The notes under the pieces: model-generated
Databases searched by the model: none
Told to the model about the DNA's origin: nothing
The model's input: only the letters and a program-made list of their open reading frames with translations
From: an uncultured Coriobacteriaceae bacterium
Lineage (GTDB): Bacteria; Actinomycetota; Coriobacteriia; Coriobacteriales; QAMH01
Reading direction: 5' to 3'
Assembly (NCBI GenBank): GCA_900544245.1
Contig: UQUH01000046.1
Location: 1-13,177 of the forward strand
Length of the DNA: 13,177 bases
In this document: positions 7,175-13,177 of the stretch, in pieces
Position numbering within the stretch: the first letter of the stretch is position 1
Layout of the letters: the number at the start of each line of letters is the position of its first letter
Translations under genes and position numbers: made by a program

Positions 7175-9130
7175 ATGCCCAGCTTTAACGGTTTTCCGCA
7201 CATTTTCACGCCGATCAAGATTCGCAATGTCGAGCTAAAGAACCGTCTCGTCTTCTCGCCGGTCGTATCGGGGCATGCGGGTGTTGTCGATGGGCAGGTC
7301 ACCGAGGCACTCGTCCAGTTTCTCGGCGCTCAGGCCCGAAGCGGCGTGGGCATGGTGACCATCGGCGCCTCTCCCGTCGATCAGGGCAGGGCACGCGACT
7401 TCTTCGGCAGCCTCTCCGTCTGCAAGGACGAGGACATTCCGGGGTTGCACCGCCTTGTCGAGGAAGTACACCGATACGGGGCGGCAATTTCGTGCGAGAT
7501 CCTGCACGCCGGGCGCATCGCGCAGCCCAATGCGCTCGCCGGACGCAAGGCGTGGGTGCCGTGGCTCACGCCCGACATGGACCCCGACCTTTTCGAGGAG
7601 ATCACCGAGGAGCAGATGGACGAGGTCATCGATCTCTTCTGCAAGGCGGCCGTGCGTCTGCGCGATGCGGGTTTCGACATGGTGCTCATCCATGGTGCGC
7701 ATGGCAACCTGGTGAGCGCGTTCTTCTCGCCGCTTACCAACCAGCGTACCGATGAGTACGGCGGATCCTTCGAGAACCGCATGCGCTTCCCGCTCAGGCT
7801 CGTGAAGGCCGTGCGTGAGGCCGTGGGCGACAACATGGCCATCGACTTCCGCATCAGCCAGAACGAATACGTCGAAGGCGGCACCACGCTCGAGGACGTC
7901 ATCACCTTTCTCAAGGCGGCGCAAGAGTACATTGATGACGCGAACCTGTCGGGCGGCTGGATCTTCGACCCGGTCTACGTCAAGTACATGATGCCAGGCT
8001 ATCCGCAGGAGCTGTGCCTCAACATCCCGCGCACCGCCATCGTCCGCGAACAGCTTGACATCCCCGTGACCTGCGTCGGCAACATTCCCGATGTCAAGAC
8101 GGCCGAGCATATCCTTGCCGAGGGCAAGGCCGACATCGTCGCTTTCGCCCGCAACATCCTCGCCGACATGGACCTGGTGAACAAGGCGTATCGCGGCGAG
8201 GAGGACACCATCCGGCCGTGCTTGCGCTGCATCGAGTGCGCGTCGCGTCCTGCCGTGGGCGGTGGCGTGCGTTGCTCGGTCAATCCGCAGCTCGGCCGCG
8301 AGCTCTACTACCGCGAGGTTCCCGAGGCGCGCGTGAAAAAGAAAGTGGTCGTCATCGGGGGTGGTCCGGCCGGCATGATGGCGGCGCAGACCGCCGTCAA
8401 GCGCGGTCACGACGTCGTCCTCTTCGAGCGTGACAAAGAGCTGGGAGGACGCCTCAAGGAGGCATCGGTGCTCTTCTGCAAGGAGCCGTACCACAAGCGC
8501 TACCTTGCCTGGGACCGTCGCGAGACGCTTGGATGCGGCGCGGACATTCGGTTGGGTGTCGAGGCGACCCCGGATCTCGTCATGGCGGAGAATCCCGACG
8601 AGGTCATCGTCGCCATCGGCGGCGAGCACACCTGCCCGCCGATACCCAGTGCAAACGGGGACAATGTCATCACCGTAACGGAAGCGGATTTGGGACTTGC
8701 GCCCATTGGCAAGCGTGTCGTCATCGTGGGTGGCGGTTTTTCCGCGCTCGAATGCGGCATCCAGCTCGCCTACGAAGGGCATGCTGTCACGACCATCGAC
8801 GCGCAGCCCGAGGACAAGCTCTGGCGCGAGGTCATGAACGAGCTGCGCAGCGGCCTCATCGAGCTACGCGATCGTTACGGCGTGCAACTCGTCGACGAGG
8901 CCATGGTGAAGGAGATTCGCGAAGGGTCCGTCGTGTACACGCGTGGTGGCGAGGATTTCGAGATTCCCGCCGACACGGTGGTCATGGCCTGCGGCTTGCG
9001 TCCCAACAAGGAGCTCGTGGGCCAGTTTGTGGAGATGATGCCGCAAGTCACGGTCGTGGGCGATGCGCGACAGACGGGCAACATCTTCTCGGCGAACATG
9101 AGTGCCTTCGACGCGGCGGTGGAGCTGTAG
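7175..9130 (+). CDS. OYE-family NADH:flavin oxidoreductase with [4Fe-4S] and FAD domains, copy 2
   Basis: A 651-aa paralog of the enzyme at 4253-6202 with the same layout. The FMN barrel covers about 1-345 (HAGR 111-114, HGAHGN 173-178), the Fe-S cysteines are 349, 352, 355, 367 (C-x2-C-x2-C-x11-C), GGGPAG for FAD is at 395-400, and a second dinucleotide motif IVGGGFSALE follows. The ATG at 7175 has GAGGAG upstream. Position 178 is again Asn instead of the usual Tyr, so the change is shared rather than a random mutation. Barrel loops differ from copy 1: after HAGR, IAQPNALAGRK replaces GVHPELIQSEYG, and residues 255-280 also differ. Different substrates or successive steps are therefore likely. 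It lies 63 bp after the SDR and should be co-transcribed with it. It ends 12 bp before the stop of the convergent regulator gene. The substrate is unknown. Confidence 0.93.
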   Translation: MPSFNGFPHIFTPIKIRNVELKNRLVFSPVVSGHAGVVDGQVTEALVQFLGAQARSGVGMVTIGASPVDQGRARDFFGSLSVCKDEDIPGLHRLVEEVHRYGAAISCEILHAGRIAQPNALAGRKAWVPWLTPDMDPDLFEEITEEQMDEVIDLFCKAAVRLRDAGFDMVLIHGAHGNLVSAFFSPLTNQRTDEYGGSFENRMRFPLRLVKAVREAVGDNMAIDFRISQNEYVEGGTTLEDVITFLKAAQEYIDDANLSGGWIFDPVYVKYMMPGYPQELCLNIPRTAIVREQLDIPVTCVGNIPDVKTAEHILAEGKADIVAFARNILADMDLVNKAYRGEEDTIRPCLRCIECASRPAVGGGVRCSVNPQLGRELYYREVPEARVKKKVVVIGGGPAGMMAAQTAVKRGHDVVLFERDKELGGRLKEASVLFCKEPYHKRYLAWDRRETLGCGADIRLGVEATPDLVMAENPDEVIVAIGGEHTCPPIPSANGDNVITVTEADLGLAPIGKRVVIVGGGFSALECGIQLAYEGHAVTTIDAQPEDKLWREVMNELRSGLIELRDRYGVQLVDEAMVKEIREGSVVYTRGGEDFEIPADTVVMACGLRPNKELVGQFVEMMPQVTVVGDARQTGNIFSANMSAFDAAVEL

Positions 9131-9142
9131 GGAGACGGTTTT

Positions 9143-9604
9143 CTATCGCTCCCGCCAGCGCTTCAGCTGGGGCAGCACGACGCCGAGAAGCGATGCCGCC
9201 TCGTCAACGGTCTTGAACGATCCGGACTCGACCATGTACGGGGCGCAGCGCTCGATGAGCTCTTCCATGCTCTCCTCGGGGTTCACGAGCTCTCCGTCTT
9301 CCACGCACCACTTGCACCAGTCCGTCTCGGGTGTCCCGTCTGCGGCTTGCGCACGGTCTTCGTCGTTCGCGAGATACATTCCGCAGCTTTGGCAGAATGT
9401 CCCTTCAGGTGGCATGTCGAGCAGTTCGGCTATGGGCACGTCGAGCGTCGCGGCGATGAGCTTCGTCATGTCGATGCCTGGCGTGGTCTCGCCGGTTTCC
9501 CAGCGCGAGACGGCCTGCCTGGTGATGTAGAGGCGCTCGGCGAGCTGCTGCTGGGTCATGCTGCGGGCCTCGCGGTGCGCTTTGATGGATTCGCTTATCG
9601 ACAT
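9143..9604 (-). CDS. XRE-family transcriptional regulator with C-terminal zinc-ribbon domain
   Basis: A 153-aa protein. Residues 6-60 form an XRE/Cro helix-turn-helix (MTQQQLAERLYITRQAVSRW). Residues 70-122 are a putative zinc ribbon with Cys71, Cys74, Cys97 and Cys100 (FCQSCGM ... WCKWC), followed by an acidic NPEESMEELIERC segment typical of the zf-ribbon_2 type. The last ~25 residues (TVDEAASLLGVVLPQLKRW) are helical. The ATG is preceded by GAAGGGAA. The zinc ribbon may sense metal or thiol state, or bind a protein; this is unproven. The gene converges on the OYE-SDR-OYE block with only 12 bp between stop codons, so it may have nothing to do with that block. A short inverted repeat over its own -10 box hints at autoregulation. 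Confidence 0.9.
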   Translation of the reverse strand: MSISESIKAHREARSMTQQQLAERLYITRQAVSRWETGETTPGIDMTKLIAATLDVPIAELLDMPPEGTFCQSCGMYLANDEDRAQAADGTPETDWCKWCVEDGELVNPEESMEELIERCAPYMVESGSFKTVDEAASLLGVVLPQLKRWRER

Positions 9605-9630
9605 GGTGGTTCCCTTCGTCGGATGTCCAG

Positions 9631-9663
9631 GTCATTACAGCATGACAGTGCCCGCGGAGTAAA
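9631..9663 (-). promoter_or_regulatory. Candidate promoter with inverted repeat for the XRE/zinc-ribbon gene
   Basis: Read on the minus strand, TTTACT (9658-9663, 4/6 to TTGACA) and TGTAAT (9634-9639, 5/6 to TATAAT) are 18 bases apart, about 30 bases before the start codon. GTCAT and ATGAC (9631-9646) form an inverted repeat over the -10 box, a plausible operator. Short matches like these can arise by chance. Confidence 0.35.
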
Positions 9664-9705
9664 GAAACGCTCCGTTGCGTCGAGTGGGGTTCGCGAGCGA
9701 GACTC

Positions 9706-9726
9706 GAAATGCCGAGCTGGCATTTC
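9706..9726. terminator. 8-bp hairpin downstream of the antitoxin gene
   Basis: GAAATGCC and GGCATTTC pair perfectly around a 5-base loop, 50 bases after the antitoxin stop on the minus strand. There is no T-run after it, so it may be a weak or Rho-assisted terminator, an mRNA-stabilising hairpin or an operator. It is the only strong structure in the 171-bp gap. Confidence 0.4.
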
Positions 9727-9775
9727 ATCCACAACTCTCAACGGTTCGATACCAGCTATCCCGTACCGCTCGATA

Positions 9776-10120
9776 CTAGGATTCCAGGGCGTTTTTTGCG
9801 TGTGCTGGAAAGCGAACGACATTGTTCGCGTTGGTCGGGAGGGGCTTTGGGTTACGAAATCCGTACGTTATATCCATGTTGAGCGCACATTCCAGCTTTG
9901 CTATTGTCTTTAGGGTCATGTTTTGATTGCCCTTGATTATCTTGGTGATTTGCGCCGGAGATACGCTCATGCGCTCAGCCAGCTCTCGTTTGCTTATGCC
10001 GAGCTCCTCCATGCGCGCATAGATTGCCCCCGATATGTCCATGGAGTAAAAATAGGCCATGTCCTCGGGTGGGAGTTGTTCGTCGAGCAGGTACTCTAGG
10101 CTTCCTCCATCTTCAATCAT
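9776..10120 (-). CDS. HigA-like XRE antitoxin
   Basis: A 114-aa protein with a helix-turn-helix at about 30-85 (LGISKRELAERMSVSPAQITKI, then NMTLKTIAKLECALNMDI), the usual form of HigA-type antitoxins. The N-terminal 28 residues are acidic and could wrap the toxin; the C-terminal tail is basic to neutral. The ATG overlaps the toxin reading frame: the toxin's TGA is at 10113-10115, an 8-base overlap, with GGAGGAG just upstream inside the toxin gene. This indicates translational coupling. It should bind and silence the toxin and repress the shared promoter, probably at the palindrome at 10526-10547. It looks intact although its toxin partner appears broken. The toxin-first order is that of higBA. 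Confidence 0.88.
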   Translation of the reverse strand: MIEDGGSLEYLLDEQLPPEDMAYFYSMDISGAIYARMEELGISKRELAERMSVSPAQITKIIKGNQNMTLKTIAKLECALNMDITYGFRNPKPLPTNANNVVRFPAHAKNALES

Positions 10121-10507
10121 CGTGCTCCTCCATTATCAATCCTGCGGCGATCGCCGCCAGCTTCTTTCCCCTGTCCATGACATGCTTGGGTATGCCTGCA
10201 TGCTTGCCCTGGTGTCCATCAAAGTCGAATAGATAGACGGGCGTGGCATCATGATGCACGTAAGTCATTATGCGTATAACCTTTCCATCTACCTTTAGCT
10301 CGTAAAGAGAAAGACTGGTGCCTAGAAATCTGAGCTTGTTCGCCTGCCGTGCCCACTTTGTGCCGTTGCCTTGACGATAGCGTTCGCTCTCTGGCGTGTC
10401 TTTGGGTCGCCAGCGAGCTTATCGATGAAAGACTTGGTATGCGCAGGCGCGAGAACAATGGCGGATTGTCCTGTTCCCAGATCGTACGCAATCAGCCTAT
10501 GTGCCAC
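10113..10507 (-). pseudogene. HigB/RelE-like (Gp49-like) toxin, split by an apparent -1 frameshift
   Basis: The first part starts at a GTG (10505-10507) after AAAGGAA and reads AHRLIAYDLGTGQSAIVL...FIDKLAGDPKTRQRANAIVKATAQSGHGR before stopping at 10322-10324. The second part, in the next frame, is open from 10418 to the TGA at 10113 and has no ATG, GTG or TTG start before the internal ATG in the middle of the domain. It reads ANKLRFLGTSLSLYELKVDG, then KVIRIMTYVHHDATPVYLFDF and GHQGKHAGIPKHVMDRGKKL, the core of a HigB/RelE-type toxin (LYEL..., RI..., LF.F...K...P). Adding one base makes the interval exactly 132 codons. The slip must lie between 10325 and 10418, most naturally near 10345. I saw no classic slippery heptamer, so a real one-base deletion or a sequencing error is likelier than programmed frameshifting. 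If repaired it would be a ~131-aa mRNA-cleaving toxin. Confidence 0.75.
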
Positions 10508-10525
10508 TACCGTTCCTTTGTTTGA

Positions 10526-10554
10526 TATTTTACTTATAAGTAAAATAATTGCAA
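10526..10554 (-). promoter_or_regulatory. Toxin-antitoxin promoter with perfect 22-bp palindromic operator
   Basis: On the minus strand, TTGCAA (10549-10554) and TAAAAT (10527-10532, 5/6 to TATAAT) are 16 bases apart. A perfect 22-bp palindrome (half-site TATTTTACTTA, 10526-10547) covers the -10 box and nearly all of the spacer. Bound antitoxin would exclude RNA polymerase, the usual autoregulation of higBA-type loci. The predicted start of transcription falls about 13 bases before the toxin GTG, which supports that start choice. Confidence 0.7.
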
Positions 10555-10682
10555 TATGAGAACCTGTCCTTCCGCTATGTGTTTCATAGTTGGCAAGGAC
10601 TGCCATCTGCATATCGTAGTGGCTCGACCTAACAGTTTCGTCGAATGGTTTTGGTCGAATCACCATATGAACTCGGGGTAAA

Positions 10683-10704
10683 ATCGGGCATTTATCGGGC
10701 ATTT
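10683..10704. repeat. Tandem 11-bp direct repeat
   Basis: ATCGGGCATTT occurs twice with no spacer between the transhydroxylase terminator and the toxin-antitoxin promoter. It could be a slippage duplication or paired binding sites. The rest of 10555-10734 shows no gene with a ribosome site on either strand. Confidence 0.6.
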
Positions 10705-10734
10705 GCTCGAGTAAGCTCCAACTCCGCCATCGAC

Positions 10735-10771
10735 AAGAAAGGGGCGGCCCCATCGGTCGGGAGGCCGCCCC
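10735..10771 (-). terminator. Rho-independent terminator of the transhydroxylase-like operon
   Basis: On the minus strand the arms GGGGCGGCC and GGCCGCCCC form a perfect 9-bp GC stem with a 13-base loop, followed at once by TTTCTT. It lies about 40 bases after the beta-subunit stop codon and is the expected end of that operon. Confidence 0.82.
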
Positions 10772-10811
10772 CAGGCCCGGCTTTTAACCGGTCGAGCAGA
10801 GTGATACGTGC

Positions 10812-11633
10812 TTAGCCGGCCGCGTAGAGTGACACGGGACCCATGTTGAGATCCTCGTCGACGGTCGACGCCTCGACCATGCGGGTCATGTAACCTTCGG
10901 CCTCGAAGTACACCTGCCAGTTACCGGCAGCGATCTGGTGGAACCAGAAGTCCCCGAAGTCGTCGGTCTGCGTGACCAGCACCTCACCGGTATCGACGTT
11001 CTGCGCCGTCACCTTGGCGCCAATCAGGACCTCGTCCTCCTCAGGATCGATGACGATTCCCGCCAGGAAGCGCTTGGGCAGGTTCAGGTAATGCATGCGT
11101 GGCCTGTCGCGATCGGCGCGCTCGGGCATGAGCGCCTCGGCCTGCTCGAGCTCCTCAGCGAACTCCTCCTCGTCGCCAAAGCGAATGGCTCCGTGCGGAC
11201 ATACGTCAACGCAATGGGGGATTTCGCCAGCGTCGATGAGATGGGCGCAGCCCGTGCACTTCTGGGGAATCTCGAGCTCCTCGTTCCAGAAAATCGCACC
11301 GTAGGGGCAGGCCTCCACGAGTTCCTTGTGGCCTTTCGCCTTGGAGGGGTCAATGATCACAAGGCCGTCGTCACGCTTATACACCGCTTCGGGGGCGGCG
11401 CTCATGCATGGGGCGCCATCGCAATGCTGGCACATGTGCATGATGTATGCGATCTTTACCTTGGGGACTTGCCCGCGAATCCTTTCCTCGATGCGCGTCC
11501 AGAACTGGCCCGTGTCGGGCTGGGGTTTCGAATAGGGAAGCCACTCGTTATCGACGTGCTCGTCCTTGCAGGCCAGCTGGCAGTTGCGGCAACCGTTGCA
11601 CTTGGCTGCGTCAAAGATGAAAGTCTTACCCAT
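10812..11633 (-). CDS. Transhydroxylase-like beta subunit: three-[4Fe-4S] protein with C-terminal beta-barrel-like domain
   Basis: A 273-aa electron-transfer subunit, almost the length of the beta subunit of pyrogallol-phloroglucinol transhydroxylase. The Fe-S part (1-155) has Cys12, 15, 18, 22; then 68, 71, 76; then a lone 109; then 126, 129, 141, 145. Compared with four-cluster DmsB/NrfC proteins, the first three Cys of motif III are gone and the fourth Cys of motif II is Ala80. That removes exactly one cluster and leaves three. After an acidic linker (153-172), residues about 188-270 (LIGAKVTAQNVDTGEVLVT, FGDFWFHQIAAGNWQVYFEA) form a transthyretin/CarboxypepD_reg-like beta domain, as in the known transhydroxylase. 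There is no signal peptide. The ATG lies 2 bp after the alpha-subunit stop, with GAGGGG upstream, so translation is coupled. The family is clear; the substrate could be pyrogallol or another polyhydroxylated aromatic. Confidence 0.9.
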   Translation of the reverse strand: MGKTFIFDAAKCNGCRNCQLACKDEHVDNEWLPYSKPQPDTGQFWTRIEERIRGQVPKVKIAYIMHMCQHCDGAPCMSAAPEAVYKRDDGLVIIDPSKAKGHKELVEACPYGAIFWNEELEIPQKCTGCAHLIDAGEIPHCVDVCPHGAIRFGDEEEFAEELEQAEALMPERADRDRPRMHYLNLPKRFLAGIVIDPEEDEVLIGAKVTAQNVDTGEVLVTQTDDFGDFWFHQIAAGNWQVYFEAEGYMTRMVEASTVDEDLNMGPVSLYAAG

Positions 11634-11635
11634 GG

Positions 11636-13177
11636 TTATTCCCCCTCAACGATACGAGCTGTGGCAACGAGACCGCATGCCGGGTCATACGCGCGCTCAA
11701 ATGCCTCGGGATATTCCTGTGCGAGCTTGAAGACGTCTACTTTCTCCACGCTAACCAGGAAGCCCGAGGTAACCTCTCCGGCCGCGTTCTTGGAGGTGGT
11801 GGGGGTGGGGGCGATGAGGTTGTTCGCCCCACCGCGGTCAAGACCGCCCTCACCCAAGACGATGGTGTCGCAACGCGCACCGTGATCCTGATAGACGGCA
11901 CCGGGCATGATGCGCTCGGAAACGAGCACGCCACCCAGGACGGCGCCACGTTCGTTGTAGATTTTCGCGACGTCGCCCGTTTCGAGGCCGAGTTTGCCGG
12001 CATCGATGGGGTTGACCCAAAGGGGCTCATACAGGTAGCCGTCGGGGCCCTTCACCTTGCACGTCTCTATCTCGCGGAACCATGTGACGTCGTCATGTTG
12101 TGCGTGGACGCGGAAGTGTGGATGGTTGCTCACCAGAAGGAAGGGATACTTTCGACCACGCTCCAGGTATTGCCTTTCCTGATGTCCGGCGCCTTCGTCA
12201 ATCCAGTGGGGGATGGGACCTCGCTCCTTGTCATCCGGGAAGTAGCTGGCGAGCGTCGTGGAGTAGTACTCCAGCTTGCCAGATGGGGTGCGGAGCGGAT
12301 GACCTTCGGGATCCTCGTAGAACTCGATGAGGCCCGCCGGTATCTCCTTCCAATCCTCGCGGGTCGGGAAGGCGTAGTACTGGCGCTCCACGAACTCGTC
12401 GAAACTCAGGTCCTCGGGCGCACCGGAGGATTCGAAGCCAACCCTGATCCACTCCTCATCCGTCTTGCCACCCAGGTACTTGTCGTAGATGCCCTCGTAG
12501 ATGCCCCCGTAGCTCTCCAGCTTCTTCGCGACGATGCCCACGGCCTCCTTGTCGGAGACGGATTCCCCGATGGGCTTGATGGCCTGCTTCTCGTAGAACA
12601 CGACATTCCACTGGCCCGAGTCGTTGTCCGTGCCGATGTCCGCCGTCTCGAACTTGGTGTTGGTGGGCAGGATGATGTCGGCGAACATGGTGTCGTTCTC
12701 CATCCAGGGATGCTGGACGATGACCGTCTCGATGCTCTCGTGCCGAAGGGCGTCTTGCATCTTGAATCCGCCGTTCCAGCAGGTTTCCCAGCAAGGCGAG
12801 TCGGACCAAACCATGTGGATGCGGCTTCCGCCCTCGGGCGGGAACGTGAACTCGAGGAACTGGTCCTCTCTCGGAAGACCGGCGTTTACGTGGCCATACC
12901 AGCTGATGGGCGGGTTCATGATGGCTTCGGGGATGCGGGTCTTGGGAATGAACGAGGGCTTGGTGCCGGTGACGAAACCTCGATAGGCGGCACCCAGGCT
13001 GGGAATGTTGGTGGAGGGGGGAAGCACATCCAGCGTCGGGATGCCAAAAAGCGTCCACTCGAGGAACTTGAACTGGTTCGCTCCGGGTTTGCCAACGCCT
13101 TGCATGCCCAGGAGCGCTACCTCCAGACGTGCCGGCTCGTGGGGGGAGCAGCCGCGGGGGGAGGCAACTTCCCAACA
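11636..13177 (-). CDS. Transhydroxylase-like molybdopterin alpha subunit, C-terminal part (5' truncated by window)
   Basis: The frame is open from the window edge (first residues CWEVASPRGC) to TAA at 11636-11638, 514 visible residues of an enzyme likely near 850-900 aa. It is a Mo-bis-PGD enzyme of the DMSO-reductase family. The segments ALLGMQGVGKPGANQ, VSNHPHFRVHAQHDDVTWFREI, EPLWVNPIDAGKLGL, IYNERGAVLGGVLVSERIMPGAVYQDHGAR and LDRGGANNLIAP match the style of pyrogallol hydroxytransferase large subunits as I remember them, and the adjoining beta subunit agrees. The known enzyme moves a hydroxyl from a tetrahydroxybenzene to pyrogallol to give phloroglucinol, without net redox change; relatives in gut Coriobacteriia may instead remove hydroxyls. 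The N-terminal region with the metal ligand is outside the window, so mechanism cannot be judged. It is only distantly similar to the two Mo enzymes at 1-3792. Confidence 0.9.
   Translation of the reverse strand, partial: CWEVASPRGCSPHEPARLEVALLGMQGVGKPGANQFKFLEWTLFGIPTLDVLPPSTNIPSLGAAYRGFVTGTKPSFIPKTRIPEAIMNPPISWYGHVNAGLPREDQFLEFTFPPEGGSRIHMVWSDSPCWETCWNGGFKMQDALRHESIETVIVQHPWMENDTMFADIILPTNTKFETADIGTDNDSGQWNVVFYEKQAIKPIGESVSDKEAVGIVAKKLESYGGIYEGIYDKYLGGKTDEEWIRVGFESSGAPEDLSFDEFVERQYYAFPTREDWKEIPAGLIEFYEDPEGHPLRTPSGKLEYYSTTLASYFPDDKERGPIPHWIDEGAGHQERQYLERGRKYPFLLVSNHPHFRVHAQHDDVTWFREIETCKVKGPDGYLYEPLWVNPIDAGKLGLETGDVAKIYNERGAVLGGVLVSERIMPGAVYQDHGARCDTIVLGEGGLDRGGANNLIAPTPTTSKNAAGEVTSGFLVSVEKVDVFKLAQEYPEAFERAYDPACGLVATARIVEGE

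Noticed and set aside
4529..7201. Very long minus-strand open frame (about 890 codons) opposite the first OYE and the SDR
   Set aside because: It lies antisense to two genes with clear motifs and has no domain-like sequence; it is the usual shadow of high G/C at third codon positions.
7235..8782. 515-codon minus-strand frame opposite the second OYE
   Set aside because: Antisense shadow of a well-supported enzyme gene.
10325..10418. Programmed ribosomal frameshift to make the full toxin
   Set aside because: No classic X-XXY-YYZ slippery heptamer was seen in the overlap, and such recoding is not a known feature of higB genes; a one-base deletion or read error is simpler.
10683..10704. Possible start of a CRISPR array from the two tandem repeats
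   Set aside because: The repeats are only 11 bp, have no spacer and occur just twice.
10508..10753. N-terminal extension of the toxin's first frame to an ATG at 10753
   Set aside because: It would begin inside the terminator of the neighbouring operon and run through the palindromic promoter; the GTG at 10507 has its own ribosome site and promoter.

Overview
The window is GC-rich, with long reading frames, strong G/C bias at third codon positions and clear Shine-Dalgarno sites. Its content is molybdopterin (DMSO-reductase family) enzymes with small iron-sulfur partners, flavin/Fe-S 'old yellow enzyme' (OYE) reductases and a short-chain dehydrogenase. This mix suggests a strictly anaerobic gut actinobacterium of the Coriobacteriia, most likely Eggerthellaceae (Eggerthella, Gordonibacter, Adlercreutzia or Slackia type). 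That placement is inferred from gene content and style, not from a marker gene.

Region 1 (1-4184, + strand) holds two tandem paralogous molybdopterin catalytic subunits. The first is cut by the window edge; the second is complete (GTG start, 763 aa). A 115-aa two-cluster ferredoxin subunit follows, 11 bp after the second enzyme, and the block ends in an 11-bp-stem hairpin. No Tat signal or membrane anchor gene is visible, so this looks like a soluble cytoplasmic Mo/W enzyme system.

Region 2 (4200-9130, + strand) is an OYE / SDR / OYE block. Two paralogous ~650-aa FMN-Fe/S-FAD reductases flank a 272-aa SDR. Two REP-like inverted repeats lie in the intergenic gaps. The gene types match the reductive steps of gut pathways such as bai (bile acid) and equol formation: C=C reduction next to a ketone, and ketone/alcohol interconversion. 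Both OYE paralogs have Asn where the family usually has the proton-donating Tyr.

Region 3 (9143-10735, - strand) is regulatory and defence-like. It contains an XRE-type regulator fused to a zinc-ribbon domain, then a HigBA-like toxin-antitoxin locus. The antitoxin is intact. The toxin is split by an apparent single-base frameshift. A perfect 22-bp palindrome lies over the predicted toxin-antitoxin promoter. This stretch is visibly more AT-rich than its surroundings, which suggests acquisition.

Region 4 (10735-13177, - strand) has a terminator, then a two-gene operon for a pyrogallol-phloroglucinol transhydroxylase-like enzyme. The beta subunit has three [4Fe-4S] clusters plus a C-terminal beta-barrel-like domain; the alpha (Mo) subunit runs off the window. 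Overall the window reads as an accessory aromatic/polyphenol reduction island: anaerobic Mo enzymes for ring hydroxyl chemistry beside ene-reductases and an SDR. The substrates cannot be read from the sequence.
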